Positions 13,401-25,425 of a stretch of 64,000 nt of DNA are shown here, piece by piece. The notes beneath the pieces are model-generated. The model ran no database searches. It was not told the origin of the DNA and saw only the letters and a list, made by a program, of their open reading frames with translations. A program made the translations under genes and the position numbers. The DNA lies in contig QZCP01000110.1 of assembly GCA_003956705.1 (NCBI GenBank), positions 52,803-116,802 on the forward strand. The letters run 5' to 3'. This DNA comes from Brevipalpus yothersi. Its lineage: Eukaryota > Arthropoda > Arachnida > Trombidiformes > Tenuipalpidae. How positions within the stretch are numbered: position 1 is the first letter of the stretch; every line of letters begins with the position of its first letter.

Positions 13401-14259
13401 CCTGAAAGCCTTATTCATAGTTCTATCCTAACTGTTTCAATTTTCAATTTTTTGGTATTTTTAAATAATTCAAAGCGGAATCTCTTCTCAGGACTTTCTC
13501 TCCAATTGCGACGAGATCGTTTAACTGTTTCTATGATCATCAGATATGATCTTTAGATGAACATCAACGAGAAACTTCCAAGACTTTGACCCTCTTTAGA
13601 GATTAGCAATTAATATTAGAGTTTGAATACAGTGCTCAAAGATCTGAATCAAAATTATCTCAACTGGGACATTTTAGGTATATTGAACTCTGGATAGAAT
13701 CAATCACATTTTTCATCACCAAATAAGCCCATGAATGGACAGATCCCAAACTAAATGCAAACAATGAACGCTAATTTGAAAAACTGGGGTTTTAAGAGAG
13801 AGATTCAAATTGACTAACAGTCATGAAAGGTTGGAATAAAATTTTTGAGTCTGGCTACTGGTGCTCGGCCATCTGATTGGAAAAATTCTTCTCCTCACTT
13901 CTCACGTCCCGAAGGGCTTGAAATATGAACCTAGTCACGTAGAATGATCTGAAAGTTGTGAAATTCTTCATTTCAGGAGATTCTCACGTTTGTTATATGG
14001 CTTCTAGATGACAGAAATAGCCCAAAATTCCGCCTAGTTACGATCAAATCGAGAGAGAAAAGCTTTAGTGAACTCGGAAATGTGCATTGAAATGAAAGTT
14101 CTGCTTTCCAGTGAGAAAAACTCTCTTTGATCAGATGTAGATACTTTGAGTAATCAAATCTTCAGAGATCGCTGTTTAAAGTAAAATCTGAACCTCTCGA
14201 TAGAAAAATTGAAATGCTGATTATTCACTCACATATACATGAGCACATTTTCCATTTAG

Positions 14260-14478
14260 GTCAATCCAGTCTATTTTATGAGTGGAATGATCAGGATGAA
14301 TATTGTAACTGAATATGGTGATGTACCTTGGTACATCAAAAATGTAACCGATTTGATTTTTCGGATAAGAGATCTATTCCGGGATGAACAATCTCATTCA
14401 AGTATGATTCTATTGGATACAAGAGGAAACAAAATGTCAAAAACAGATTTACAATTACTTCCATTTCAAATGATCTAG
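14260..14478 (+). other. Possible orphan exon
   Basis: A candidate splice acceptor (pyrimidine-rich run, then ATTTAG) is followed by a frame of about 72 codons ending at TAG, containing EYGDVPWYIKNV and RIRDLFRDEQSH. The composition is more protein-like than surrounding ORFs, but no upstream exon or family is recognised. An 18-base inverted repeat (GATGTACC-TT-GGTACATC) lies inside it. Chance is a realistic alternative. Confidence 0.2.
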
Positions 14479-15976
14479 ACGATTTCACTTTAAGCTAGCT
14501 CAAATGAAAAGTTTGATGAGAACTCTCAAATTTTAGTACTTTTTGTTGAATTCTCCGTTATAAACGTTAACTTTCCTTGAAGATAATAATACTACTTTGA
14601 GAAATATTATGCTCAAAATACCTTCACATGCTTGTATTCATCTCGAGAATTTGTACCTCAAATTCTTTTCAAACGCGAAAATGTCGCATAGAATTTTTTT
14701 GCACTTTTCGAGTGAAAGTCTATGGCTTCCGAGAAACATTCCAAATACTTTTTCATGCCTCTATTCTTACGTGTGATAAAATCTCAATGTGTTCCCTGTG
14801 GTTTCGAGCATATACCCATCGTGGGAACGAATCGAGTGCCTGTTGATGTTAGATCTCATTTTCGTGAATATTGCATAGATGAGATCATGGATACAAATCA
14901 ACATCTCATGATGTTGAGTGTAACTTTTATTCAAAGATTACATTCAGTGATGTACCACTTACAAAAAATTGGTTTTCTGAAGAGCAGCTACTCACGAGCT
15001 GTGAATATTGACTAGTATTCTTAGACAAGTCCAGAATTTAGGGAATCTTTGAGAATAATGACAGACCCAAAAGAATCACCATCTCCAGAATGAGAATCTT
15101 CAATCTAGACATTTCTTCATACAATGAGCATCCCTTATAAATTCCTATAACAGTTATTGACACCTCGAACTGAATGAATGAAATTTTTTAGATTCCATTT
15201 GATCTAAAATCTTCGAATTTTCGTTAACCAAAAAGAGAAGTTTTGTATTTTGTTGGAGAATTCTTTGAAATACCATGAAAAATCCAGGTTTCTTATTTTT
15301 TATTGTTGAGAAAAGTGTTTGAAAATTTTCTACACATATTTAGAATTTCCATCTTTGAATTCTATTCAGCATTAGACTGAAGGTATATCTTCTCTTTTCC
15401 ATGGAATATCCACATTTAAAATCTTGATCCAAGCTATTTTCACTTCTCCTTACTCTATTCCAAGAGCCATCAAGATGCAAGAGCTGGATAGGATTTTGTG
15501 TAAGTGATCCATCTATCTAGATAGAGCGTACGTTCAGCAAAAAACTGGAATAAAACAAAAACGGATATGTAGAAGTTTTGAATTCATTCTGATGATTTGC
15601 ATTCAAGGAATAACTGGTTTCTAATCCACTGAGAATACTCATGAATCAGACGTCATTCTGAGACCAAAATGCATTCAATCATCACACAAAAAGGTGAGAA
15701 TTCATGATGAAAATCGAAAAAAATAAAAGTCAGGAATAATGAGGCCCAGACAGATCATAACTACTATTCTTGCTCATAATTTTAGTTTCATATTTGAGCT
15801 TATTTTATCTGTTTTGTTAGCGTTATTGTATGGCCTTATTTCATTAAATAACTTTTTAATTTGAAAGTTTGCTCCCCAAAAGATCAATGATCAGAAGACG
15901 ACCATCAAAAGTGATAGAATCGGTTCATTAGAATCACGAACTCTTGAATTCGTGTTGCGAAGGCTTGTTAGTATTC

Positions 15977-15979
<3 letters not shown>

Positions 15980-16029
<50 letters not shown>
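15980..16029. repeat. (GA)n microsatellite
   Basis: Pure AG tract of about 50 bases. Confidence 0.95.
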
Positions 16030-16031
<2 letters not shown>

Positions 16032-16480
16032 AATACTATCAGCTCAACCCATCTAATGTCTTTTTGGTAATACCCCTTCGGAATGCATAGACAATGGTGA
16101 ATAGACAATCTATAATCAGCAAAAAATCAGAAGAAACCCTCGAAATTGATGGGATCATAAGATGAGCTAGATTTGACTAATAAACATCGGGCTCTTACTC
16201 TAGAATTAGATCAGTAAACTATATACATTCGATAATCATAGCAACCAATTTTGGTAATTACACATGGAACATAGTTCACCAATGAAGGAGGAATTCTCAC
16301 ATCCCTCAAATCATCCAGATTGAAAGTAGCACTCACTTTCCAGCTTTTCATCACTGATCCAGTGATTTTCTTCCCTTTCCAACTGTTATATGAGAAGCTC
16401 CTGATGGTTTCCAACATTGTTCGAGTATTAATCTTGTGTTATTGTCAGAAGATGATTGGATGGTTCATTTATATATTTTT

Positions 16481-16482
<2 letters not shown>

Positions 16483-16529
<47 letters not shown>
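16483..16529. repeat. (CT)n microsatellite
   Basis: Pure CT tract of about 47 bases. Confidence 0.95.
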
Positions 16530-16531
<2 letters not shown>

Positions 16532-18305
16532 CATCATCTTCTTGGTTCAGATTAGTGGAAGGAATAGAAAGAGTCATGATCATGAAAAACAAGAGGAGAC
16601 AGTTGAACACACGAGAGACTTAGAAAAGAATGAAAGAAATGAAGATGAACTGAGCTGAATGGACTTCTAGCAAGGATCAGAATCTTGGGTTGTAAGTTAT
16701 GAACTGGGATCAGATTCCCATTTTCGACCTGTTTCACGTTTCTCACAAGCATCAAATAATGATCAGTCTCAATTTCTTCAATATTATTACAAGGGTAGTG
16801 ATGCTGAACCCAGACTAGGGGGATCTATTGGAGTGGAAAAATTGAGACTTGTGAAAAATTGAGCTTGATTTAATAAGGATCTCAAACCTTTTGACTTCTT
16901 CTTTAAAATCTTTGGATTTTAAGTCAATCTTCTTCAACGCAAAATCCTAGATCTCATCGGGGCATGGGAAGAATAAAATTTCATTGCATCTGAGAAGGCA
17001 TTAGAGAGGAATCAAAAGAACATCTAGTTTCTCCAGCTGATTGTAGCATTTGTTTGTTCCTGCTTCGCAATTTTTTTTTTGATAGTAAAGAAAAGTTTTT
17101 CTTGTACTATCTTTGCGTAAGACATCTGAATTTCTTGATGCAAATTTTCTCTATTTCGATCTTTTCCAAAAATTGGAATAGTGCTCGAGAAATATAATAT
17201 GATAGATAGAGAGAAAATGACTGATTGATGAGAATTGATGTATTCAAGATATTTAACTTGAGATATTGAGTTCAGAAATTTTCACACTTGCTCTGGTTCA
17301 TTAGAAGCAAAATTTTCTCCTTCATCTGGTTCGAAATACTCAGATTGATGGTGAGATGAGAGAAGTGCATAATAAATCAAAAGAGCCTATTGATACCCAG
17401 AGAGATACTCCGAAGGTTGTGCACATAAATGAGATGTCAAACAAACATGACATCCCAGTAATAAGGAGAAAGTTCTGAATGAATCAGATATCTGGCCAGA
17501 GTTGCCTCCCTCAACCATAGGGGAATCATTAGCTTGAATTTTATAAAATCTTCTCAGCGACAGCAAAATTCGGTGAAATATTATCATTATTTATTCACAA
17601 TAGCGATTGTGATCAGTGTGAACCATGTATTCAATCAAGTTTCTGATACATCATTCTACTGACCATAGCATGTGCCTCCCATCAAAATGCACACAATTTT
17701 TTGATATCAATGTGGGGAACATGATGATAATTATGGTTTCCATGGTTCATCTAAATTGATGTCCAATTACTGGTGAGCCTATGAGTGTTACTGTGAGCCA
17801 TTCTGTTCCGAAATATTAATTTATGATATGACCATGATATCAATATCATGAACCAAATGATACTTATCACGTTATCATGATGATGTCCAAAAAGATTGGG
17901 TTGTATTTCAAGTCATACACAAAATATACAATTTTCATGATCTGAGGTGATATTTTGAAATATCGACCAATCAAAATGGCTATATCCTCAGGCTATAATG
18001 TTGATCATTCACAGATATACTCTCATCAATTGTTTCAGGCCATATGTAAACTCTATGCATGACAATAATGTTCTTGTCAATCTTGTTCTACGAAAAGTTC
18101 ATTCACTACTCACCACTGATATCACAACTCCTGGAAAAAAGTTTTCGAAAAAAAGAAGAGAAAAAAAGTTTCACTAACCTCGCTTGACAGTATATCCCTG
18201 AGGCTGAATTCAAAATTTCGAGTTTAATTTGTTATATGGCAATGGCAACAATGTGTTATATGTATGTGCAGTTTATGTTTCCTTGTTTTGGTATTTTAAT
18301 TTCAA

Positions 18306-18309
<4 letters not shown>

Positions 18310-18350
<41 letters not shown>
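18310..18350. repeat. (CT)n microsatellite
   Basis: Pure CT tract of about 41 bases. A (CA)n run of about 20 bases follows at 18642-18661. Confidence 0.95.
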
Positions 18351-18353
<3 letters not shown>

Positions 18354-20903
18354 GTGACTAGGACACATAGATAATCGCAATTAGTGTAGCAAGCGAGATA
18401 TCAATCAATTGGGAAGGTAATTTGATCAATGATTCTCGAGTAAAACTGTCGAGAATCGAGGGCCTCCAAGTAGTGAGAAAGATGGACTTGATTTCAGTAT
18501 TCCAAGAGATTTTCTCTCTCCACCATGAATCACGAGACTTGGTGATCATGAGACTTGGTGGACTTCATGAAAATTTTCTTTCAAATCAGGCCATTGATAT
18601 TTGGAAGTTTAACTAGCCATCGGTATTGGTTTATATATACACACACACACACACACACACCAGCCGTAACCAGTCGAAACGATAATTTTCCTCTACCTGT
18701 TTTCCTTCAGAATAATTTTCTTTCTTTCTTTCTTTCTCTCTCTGGCAACTCTCTTTTCTGGTTAGACCGGTTGATTTGTAATCATCTATCATGATAATTT
18801 CTAGGATTTCTTGTAGACATGTATTATTCACTTCTGTACTGGAAGATTCTGGTAGAGAAACACGATGGACTGGATTTCGGGACTAATCATCGGATGACCT
18901 CACATTCATTCGAATGGAAAACAAAAATATGAATGCTGAATGATGATATTTGTCTGGTTGAATTCATAGGGAAAACAATTTTCACCGTGAACATGAGTTC
19001 GATTCTATTTAGGGTTGATCGTATACTGATTGTGATCTCTCATAATTTATTTGTTTTTAAATCACAATTGATTGAGGCATTTTCAACCATAGTTTCACAA
19101 CTGTTGGCAAAACTTTTCTTTTTATTACTCTTTTTTCTCCAAATCTATGAGAGATTCAGTATGAATATATTCGATAACTTCCCGTCATCATGAAAAAATT
19201 TCCTGTTTAAATTGAGTAACGAATTGGCGATTCAAATTCGCTACTTGAATGGAAATTCAGGAAAAGTATAGCGAAAACGAAAATTTTTTCCACAAAAATC
19301 TATCTTTATTGAGGGAAATTCATGAGCATATGAAAATGAAAATGTAATATATTGATCATTCCGATTTCCGCCAATTTTGTCGACTACTAATCAATTCTTG
19401 TCATTTGTATTTGCCAAACTGCACATGAACACTACAGAAAATCCTCTAAACAATCGACCAGTCAAACAAATGAGCCCATAATTTTTGGAATATCTTAGCT
19501 CAAATTTTATCTATACCTTTTTGACGTCTGATTGTTATTCATTACCTGTTTGTATTCCTCCTTTTTCTTGCTTTTCCTTCATTTTAAGCTCATCTTTTTT
19601 TTCCTCCTCAAATTCCTTTTGTCTTTCATTAACCTGTTAATTTGGGTGATGATAGTGTTTTCCTTCTCTCTTCCCGGTTCGATGGCAAGATGAACTCAAA
19701 TTGTTTGTCAAAGCATGATGGAAGTGAGATATCATCATGTCAGACGGACAAGTTCATCATTATTATCATTTGGACAGTCAAAATAATAGTGATGATAGAC
19801 ACATGTAATGTTAAGGTCCATGGACACGATTTATTCAAATTCCAAACTAAACAACAACAAAAACAAAAACAACATCAACGTTTAATACAACAAATTGATG
19901 TAAATCATGACATTAATCGAGAAAAATCAGTCACTCTCACTATAATTAGAGTGAGACATCATTCCAGTATATTCAGGACTGATGAGTGAGAGTCAAGACG
20001 ATCAAAGTTATGATTAAAAATTTAAATTCAACACTTTGATCAGATATGTACAATCTATTGAGGAAGTTGGTGTGTGTGTGTATAGCACTGAAACTACCTT
20101 CCAACAATTAGGTGTAAGAATAGGCCAAATTTTTCCGATTTATATCGGAATTTTTCAATTTCATCAATTGATCTCACCTATTTGTTAACTGTATATTCAA
20201 CAACTCGATAAATTGAACACATCGACTAGGATGATATGCCTGAAAGTCATCTGAGGTCAATGAGTGAGGAGAAAGAAATTTTGCTAAAGGAATTCAATAA
20301 TTCAAAATATATTTTCCAATTCAATTCTGTATCCAATTTCCTCATGCAGATGAGTATTCTGAAAAAGCTTTTTCGCAAGAAATAAAGCAAAACATTCACA
20401 CAAAAAATGATCAAAATTATATTGAACAATTGAATAGAAGAGAAAGAGAGTAGATTTCTCCATCAATGGTTAATCTCATTTTTGTTCAGTCAACTTTTTC
20501 GAAATACTGTCATTTATCGATCATGAAACGATATATATTCTCTCTCTCTCCAATCATTATTCGCTCGAATTATCGGTGAGAGAAGGAAAAAGTTTGAATA
20601 GTCATTCGAATGGAAGCCTAAATTTTTCATATCCATCTCTCTATTCCAGCTTAAACACAACTGACATATCCAGATACATCGACATGTACATGTCTATCAT
20701 GGCTGTTGGTTTGCGGAAAAAAAAATTTTTCAACCAACTTCGATTGAATTACCATCTGAGATGGTAAGTAAATCAACCGAGTGAGTCGATCTGGGTGAGT
20801 TGATGCATATGTGTGCGTGAGAGAAAGAGAGAGAGAGAGAGAATTGGAATCATCATGAAGGAAATTTTACATGCCGAAGCGGATGAGTTGAAGCATCGTT
20901 CGA

Positions 20904-21107
20904 CTAGTTAGTACCATTCCCTTGGTTGGAATCGGCAGATGAACTTGACTGTGTGTTCAGCAGTAATAGTTGTGGTAGTGTTGTTGTGTTGTGTTGATGT
21001 GTGTTGGGAGAATAAAAAAAGTGATCATGATCTCTATGGCTGATGTAGTGTAATTTTTGTAAATCTTCCTCAGTTTTTCGAATAGTTTTCACTTTCTTTC
21101 TCTCCAT
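20904..21107 (-). CDS. Possible small protein, divergent from the acyltransferase gene
   Basis: A 67-codon ORF with a true ATG in good context (ataATGG) begins MERKKVKTIRKTEEDLQKL, then becomes His/Thr/Asn/Ser-rich. It starts 257 bases from, and points away from, the acyltransferase start at 21365, so the two could share a bidirectional promoter. No homology is recognised and low complexity dominates its second half. It may be a first exon or chance. Confidence 0.22.
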   Translation of the reverse strand: MERKKVKTIRKTEEDLQKLHYISHRDHDHFFYSPNTHQHNTTTLPQLLLLNTQSSSSADSNQGNGTN

Positions 21108-21364
21108 TATTCTTGTTCATTATTATTTTTTTCATAACTGTATTGATAGACTTGTACTACTGTCGGTTAGCAGCGATAATTGTTGAGTTTCAGCTTTGAG
21201 CTCTGTATGCGTGTGTGTGTTGATCATTTGTGATTAAGTTAACAATTAATTTGTTCTAAATTCAATTATCATCATCATCGAAAAGTATTGTCAATAATCA
21301 CCAATTGATTCTACTCTCTTACTCTCTCATAATCGATCTCTACGAAAATAAACCACTTACAAAC

Positions 21365-22444
21365 ATGACTACAAGTGAACGCAAAGTTTGGTTAATGTTT
21401 CCCGGATTGGAATCATATTCATTTTTCACACTCGAAAGATGGCTAAATTTTCCTCCATTCGTACAGATTTGTGAAAATTTATTCGATGAAACGGGAATCA
21501 ATTTGATTGATGATATATTAAATCAAATCACCGCCATCAACAGTAATAACAACAATGAATCACAGCCAAAAATGGCCACACTTTTCGCAATGGTAACCGC
21601 ATTGCAAACATCTATTGCCAAATTTTTGATGGACAGTGGTATGACCATCAAAGGATGTATCGGCTATTCTATTGGCGAATTTTCGTGTGGTTTTGTGGAT
21701 GGCTGTTATGATGCCATCACAGCGATACTTTTATCGCACACTATTGGCAAAAAGATTGACGAATCAGGCTTTCGACGTGGCCTGATGGCTGTGGTTGAAC
21801 AAAATGAGATCGATTTTGCGTCCCGATTTTCGAACACTGGTGTCCACATTGTGGCCCATAACAGTGATAATTGTATCAGTATTGCTGGCAGTGAAACGAG
21901 TGTACAACAAATTATTGACACACTCAAATCTGATTTAATCAAGTGTCGAATAATTCCATCATTCAATATACCACTTCACTGTTGTGAAATGGATTTTCTG
22001 CGAGATACAGCGATGGAAAATTTGTATCGTGTCATTGATTCACCCAAAAAGCGATCATCAAATTGGATCAGTACCACTGTGTCCAGCCATCAGGATGGTC
22101 TCCGGCTATCGTGTCCACGATATTTTCTACGAAATTTGTGTTCCCCTGTACTTTTCCGTGAGGCATGCCAGGAGATACCATCCAATTCGGTGGTAATCGA
22201 AATCAGTACACATCCGTTATTGGAACGCTGGTTACGTGCCAATACAATGGAAGAAATCACATATATTCCGATACCAGAGTTGGAAAGTTGTGACAATAAT
22301 CGACATCCGGGAACTTCTCTGTGTGAGATTACATCGACAAGTTTATCTCATTGCTTTTCAAATGTCAAACTGACTGACTATGGTGGAGAGAAGGAAAAAA
22401 TTATGGCCAACAAGACTTCCTCCGGTGTGTATGAGATCAGATAA
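21365..22444 (+). CDS. Stand-alone FAS-type malonyl/acyl transferase domain protein
   Basis: Single-exon ORF of 359 residues starting at the first ATG (MTTSERKVWLMFPG); the open frame extends 60 bases upstream without another ATG. It matches the malonyl/acetyl transferase (MAT) domain of animal fatty acid synthase: MFPGLES near the start, nucleophile Ser102 in GYSIGE (family GxSxGE), HNSDNCISIAG, candidate catalytic His205 in IPLHC, and a domain-end motif ISTHPLLERWL...ITYIPIPE. A MAT domain transfers malonyl or acetyl groups to an acyl carrier protein. Here it is alone: no ketosynthase, reductase or carrier domain is visible on either side, so it is either a fragmented FAS descendant or a trans-acting acyltransferase. 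Both candidate catalytic residues are kept, which argues against decay. No signal peptide is seen, suggesting a cytosolic protein. The substrate is unknown. Confidence 0.75.
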   Translation: MTTSERKVWLMFPGLESYSFFTLERWLNFPPFVQICENLFDETGINLIDDILNQITAINSNNNNESQPKMATLFAMVTALQTSIAKFLMDSGMTIKGCIGYSIGEFSCGFVDGCYDAITAILLSHTIGKKIDESGFRRGLMAVVEQNEIDFASRFSNTGVHIVAHNSDNCISIAGSETSVQQIIDTLKSDLIKCRIIPSFNIPLHCCEMDFLRDTAMENLYRVIDSPKKRSSNWISTTVSSHQDGLRLSCPRYFLRNLCSPVLFREACQEIPSNSVVIEISTHPLLERWLRANTMEEITYIPIPELESCDNNRHPGTSLCEITSTSLSHCFSNVKLTDYGGEKEKIMANKTSSGVYEIR

Positions 22445-23280
22445 AATAGTGAATTTTTTTTGCATGCTCCAAAAGACATCATTTCGGAACAGAGGAAATG
22501 ATTTATTTTAGCATAAATAAGTGCCGATTGATCAGCTAATTTGAATGTATCAGTGAAACAAAAATTAATCGAAAATGATGATCATTAGAAAAAATTCAGG
22601 GGGAAATAAAATTCAAAACTCACTCACTTTGTAGCATGATATACTTGGTCTACATTTTTATCGCTTATCGATTTTACTAGAATATATTCCTCCATTTTTT
22701 TCTCTAAATTCAATCCGATGAATAATCGATATGCACGCTTTTTTCTGCCTTAAGATATCATGACCAAGAAATGAATTTTCGAAGTCGAAAAATATGTATC
22801 TAGTGAGTCACATTTTTTTGACTGAAAAATTCATTTACATTAGAATCTTTCATCGCATTAAAATAGGAAAAAAATACTGATAAACAGGAATGAATGGATG
22901 AATCAGACGTTAAAAAAAATTAGATAAATAAACCACGTCTTCTAGGAATAAGGAAAAAACCTGATCCATTGAGAAAAAAATCAAAAAACTAACCAAAAAG
23001 CTTCAAAAAATAAAATTCAATATCCCTAAATCAACAAACAATACAATTCTTCCTATCTCTCAGACACCTCTATCTCTCTCCTTCAAGTTTTCAATTGATT
23101 GTAAATCATCATTAATCGATCGACAGAGAGAGAGAGAAAGAAGCAGACAGAATACTCTTCCAAACAATATATTAACAATAATCATTATAAATCATTAATC
23201 ATTAATCAACATTCCAGTCCGAAAAATTCTCCACTCGTGTCGCTGCAGTAGGCCCAAAAAAAGAGGGAAAAAAAGTTTCC
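22445..23280. other. Intergenic, AT-rich
   Basis: 3' flank of the acyltransferase and distal upstream region of the next gene. No gene is seen. A short GA run lies near 23126-23140. Confidence 0.5.
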
Positions 23281-23299
23281 CCCAAAACTGGTGGAACAG

Positions 23300-23349
23300 C
23301 CAATCACAGTCGACCTTTGGTTGGCGCCAAAAACGTTGGATTTTTTGAA
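23300..23349 (+). promoter_or_regulatory. CCAAT box + palindromic E2F site + CHR-like element
   Basis: CCAAT at 23300-23304, the palindrome TTGGCGCCAA at 23321-23330 (contains the E2F core GGCGCC with TTTSSCGC-like flanks), and TTTGAA at 23344-23349 (CHR-like). The order and close spacing resemble promoters of animal S/G2/M-phase genes. The cluster lies about 240-290 bases upstream of the ATG at 23592. Function is inference. Confidence 0.55.
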
Positions 23350-23591
23350 TTTTAAAAAATTATTTTCGAGAGGTTTAAGTTGATCAACAAACTTGAATTT
23401 GAATTGTGTGTGTTTTGATAATCAAAACTTGGAAATATTTTCATCTATTTAATTGTGTTTGGATGTGCATTTGTTTGAGTATCTTTTTTTGGTGTACCCT
23501 GGAAACAATCAAATTGAAAGTGTGAAAAGGATTGTTTAGAGAGGATATAATTGATCGATGATTTGAATCATTAATAGTAATTATTATTATC

Positions 23592-25425
23592 ATGAATGAT
23601 ACAAAGACAGCGTGTAAACGTTTAAACACTTCACTTTGCCAGCCATCACCTGAAGTGCGGCGTACATCAAGCCAATATCATGCTCATTGTGTACCTGAGA
23701 AGAGTAAAAAGGCATCTTTGTCTCCCAAACCTGGTAAGTAGAGAGAGATGTTAATTGGAAAAGGTGTAAGCTTATGGATGTTTGACTGTTGAATTAATTT
23801 GATTCTTTTACACTATAGAGCAAGCAAATAATTCTATTTCACCCAAAAATGGTCTACCGAAAAACAATGTATCTCCATCGACGCCAAATGGTCTATTGAG
23901 GAACAATGTATCTCAATCGACACCATATACTCCCATTGGAAGAGAAAGAAAATCGCCATCAATTCGAATTAATTCTTCAAGCTATCACACTCCTGATTTG
24001 ACATCGACCCCAGTTGGGCCACCCAGTAATCCAGTTGAGTCAATGTTCACTACTTATAAATCGAATTTATTGTATCAAATTGGCCAGCTTTTTGACAAAG
24101 TTCCGATTGGCGAACAGTTGGAAGAGTTGCGACAGTTTGAGGAAGGTCAAAAAGATATCTCTTTTGGTGAAAAAACGCTATCTCCTCCAATATCTCGCCA
24201 GTCTCCCTCTTCCGATTATGACCCTTGTCTTCTCAAGATAGTCAATGATTCATGGAAAAGCTTGACAAATCCTGAGCTCAATGACAATAAGATGAAAGTT
24301 CCAATTGCATCACGAATCGTTCTACTGAGTAACAATATTTGTAAATTAATTCAATCCAATACTCTATCGGATCCCAATTCCAAGTTCAATCTATTGATGA
24401 ATTTATCGAATTTACGTGAACTATCATCCTGTTGGTTGATCACGCTTCCAGTAGCCAATTTGGCCCCTTATGAGGAGGCAATAGACAAATTGATCTCTTC
24501 ATGCTATTCAGCCGTGATGGCTTCCGAAAGAGAGTCGTCACCTGACGAAAAGTTGAAATCGTCACAAAAAGTATCACTTAAAGCTCTGGGAAAACTGATA
24601 TTCATGATCGGTAAAAGACTTCTCGACATTAATGCCTCTTTGGAGGAGAGCATTTGGAACAATTTAGAGGAATTGGTTTCTGATAATTTGGTCAAAGGCA
24701 GCTCTACTCAATTCTCTATCACTTTACACTCTTTGATCGATCAAGTGTCTACTTCACAAATGCACGCCTCATCTTTGTCCTATGATAGCCATATGAAGAA
24801 GAAAAGTGAATCAATTCGTTCTCTTATGCTGGTCTCTGTTGAACTTCTCGATGGGGTGCAGGATGTTTTGCGAAATTTCAAGATGTGGCATGAAAATCAT
24901 TGTGGTGAGAATACTCTCAGCAAAGATCCGGAATTACAATTCTCTTGGAATGCAGAAAATTTTCAGTACATGAGTAATCTGAAATCTCTGATCATCAATT
25001 ATACACAGAATATTACGAATATTGTTTCGGATCAAAATAGTGTTTCTGAGTTGCCTTTTGTTGAAAAAGTTCTCGGCAGTATCAGAATTAATCTCACCGG
25101 CATTCAACGATCTCTTCCATTCTCTTCTGAAGACAGTGATCTTGATCAATCAGGTTCTTTTTCATTTCTAGCCAACTTGGAATCAAGTATAAGATCGGCT
25201 GTGGCTATCATTGGTAAACAAACGAATCTAATTAATACATCATTCATATGTTGTAAAGGTATTTTGAAGAAAAATCCGCACATGTCTTCATTAACCGATT
25301 TAACCTCTCCTTCATGTGCTGTGCCCACTGCCGAGAATGGAAGTTCTCTCATTCTCGATGCCTTGACTATAAGTCGTCGTGTTCATTTTTCAGAGTCTCT
25401 CGGAGAAAGCCTCATCGAACAGTGA
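23592..25425 (+). CDS. Unknown two-exon protein with Cdk-type sites and RVxF motif
   Basis: Exon 1 is 23592-23733 and exon 2 is 23819-25425, joined across an 85-base GTAAGT...ATAG intron that restores one frame (582 residues). The first ~110 residues are dense in SP/TP dipeptides (QPSPEV, SLSPKP, STPYTPIG, RKSPS, STPVGPP), typical of Cdk or MAPK substrates. The middle is helical and Leu/Ser-rich without a recognised domain; no signal peptide or membrane segment is seen. The last 20 residues contain RRVHFSES, a match to the RVxF docking motif for protein phosphatase 1. With the E2F/CCAAT promoter this suggests a cell-cycle protein (mitotic scaffold or regulator), but I do not recognise the family. 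That the protein is real is likely; the role is inference. Confidence 0.7.

Larger units (their letters stand above)
10467..20903. other. Long interval without a convincing gene
   Basis: About 10 kb of AT-rich sequence. I found no ORF with a recognisable domain. The only stretches that look at all coding are a possible orphan exon at 14260-14478 and an ATG-less ORF at 14722-15015. Microsatellites lie at 15980-16029 (GA), 16483-16529 (CT), 18310-18350 (CT) and 18642-18661 (CA). It could be intergenic, or a long intron of a gene outside the window. Confidence 0.45.

Noticed and set aside
14722..15015. 97-codon ORF (contains HIPIVGTNRVPVDVRSH)
   Set aside because: Protein-like composition in part, but overlapping frames are equally open and no start, splice site or family is identifiable.
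17328..17345. GGTTCGAA as a possible tRNA B box
   Set aside because: No matching A box or cloverleaf could be traced nearby.
17833..17850. Near-palindrome CATGATATCAATATCATG
   Set aside because: Short and AT-rich; expected by chance in 64 kb of this composition.
19642..19989. 115-codon ORF with a Gln/Lys-rich middle
   Set aside because: No ATG at its start, low complexity, no splice partner or recognised domain.
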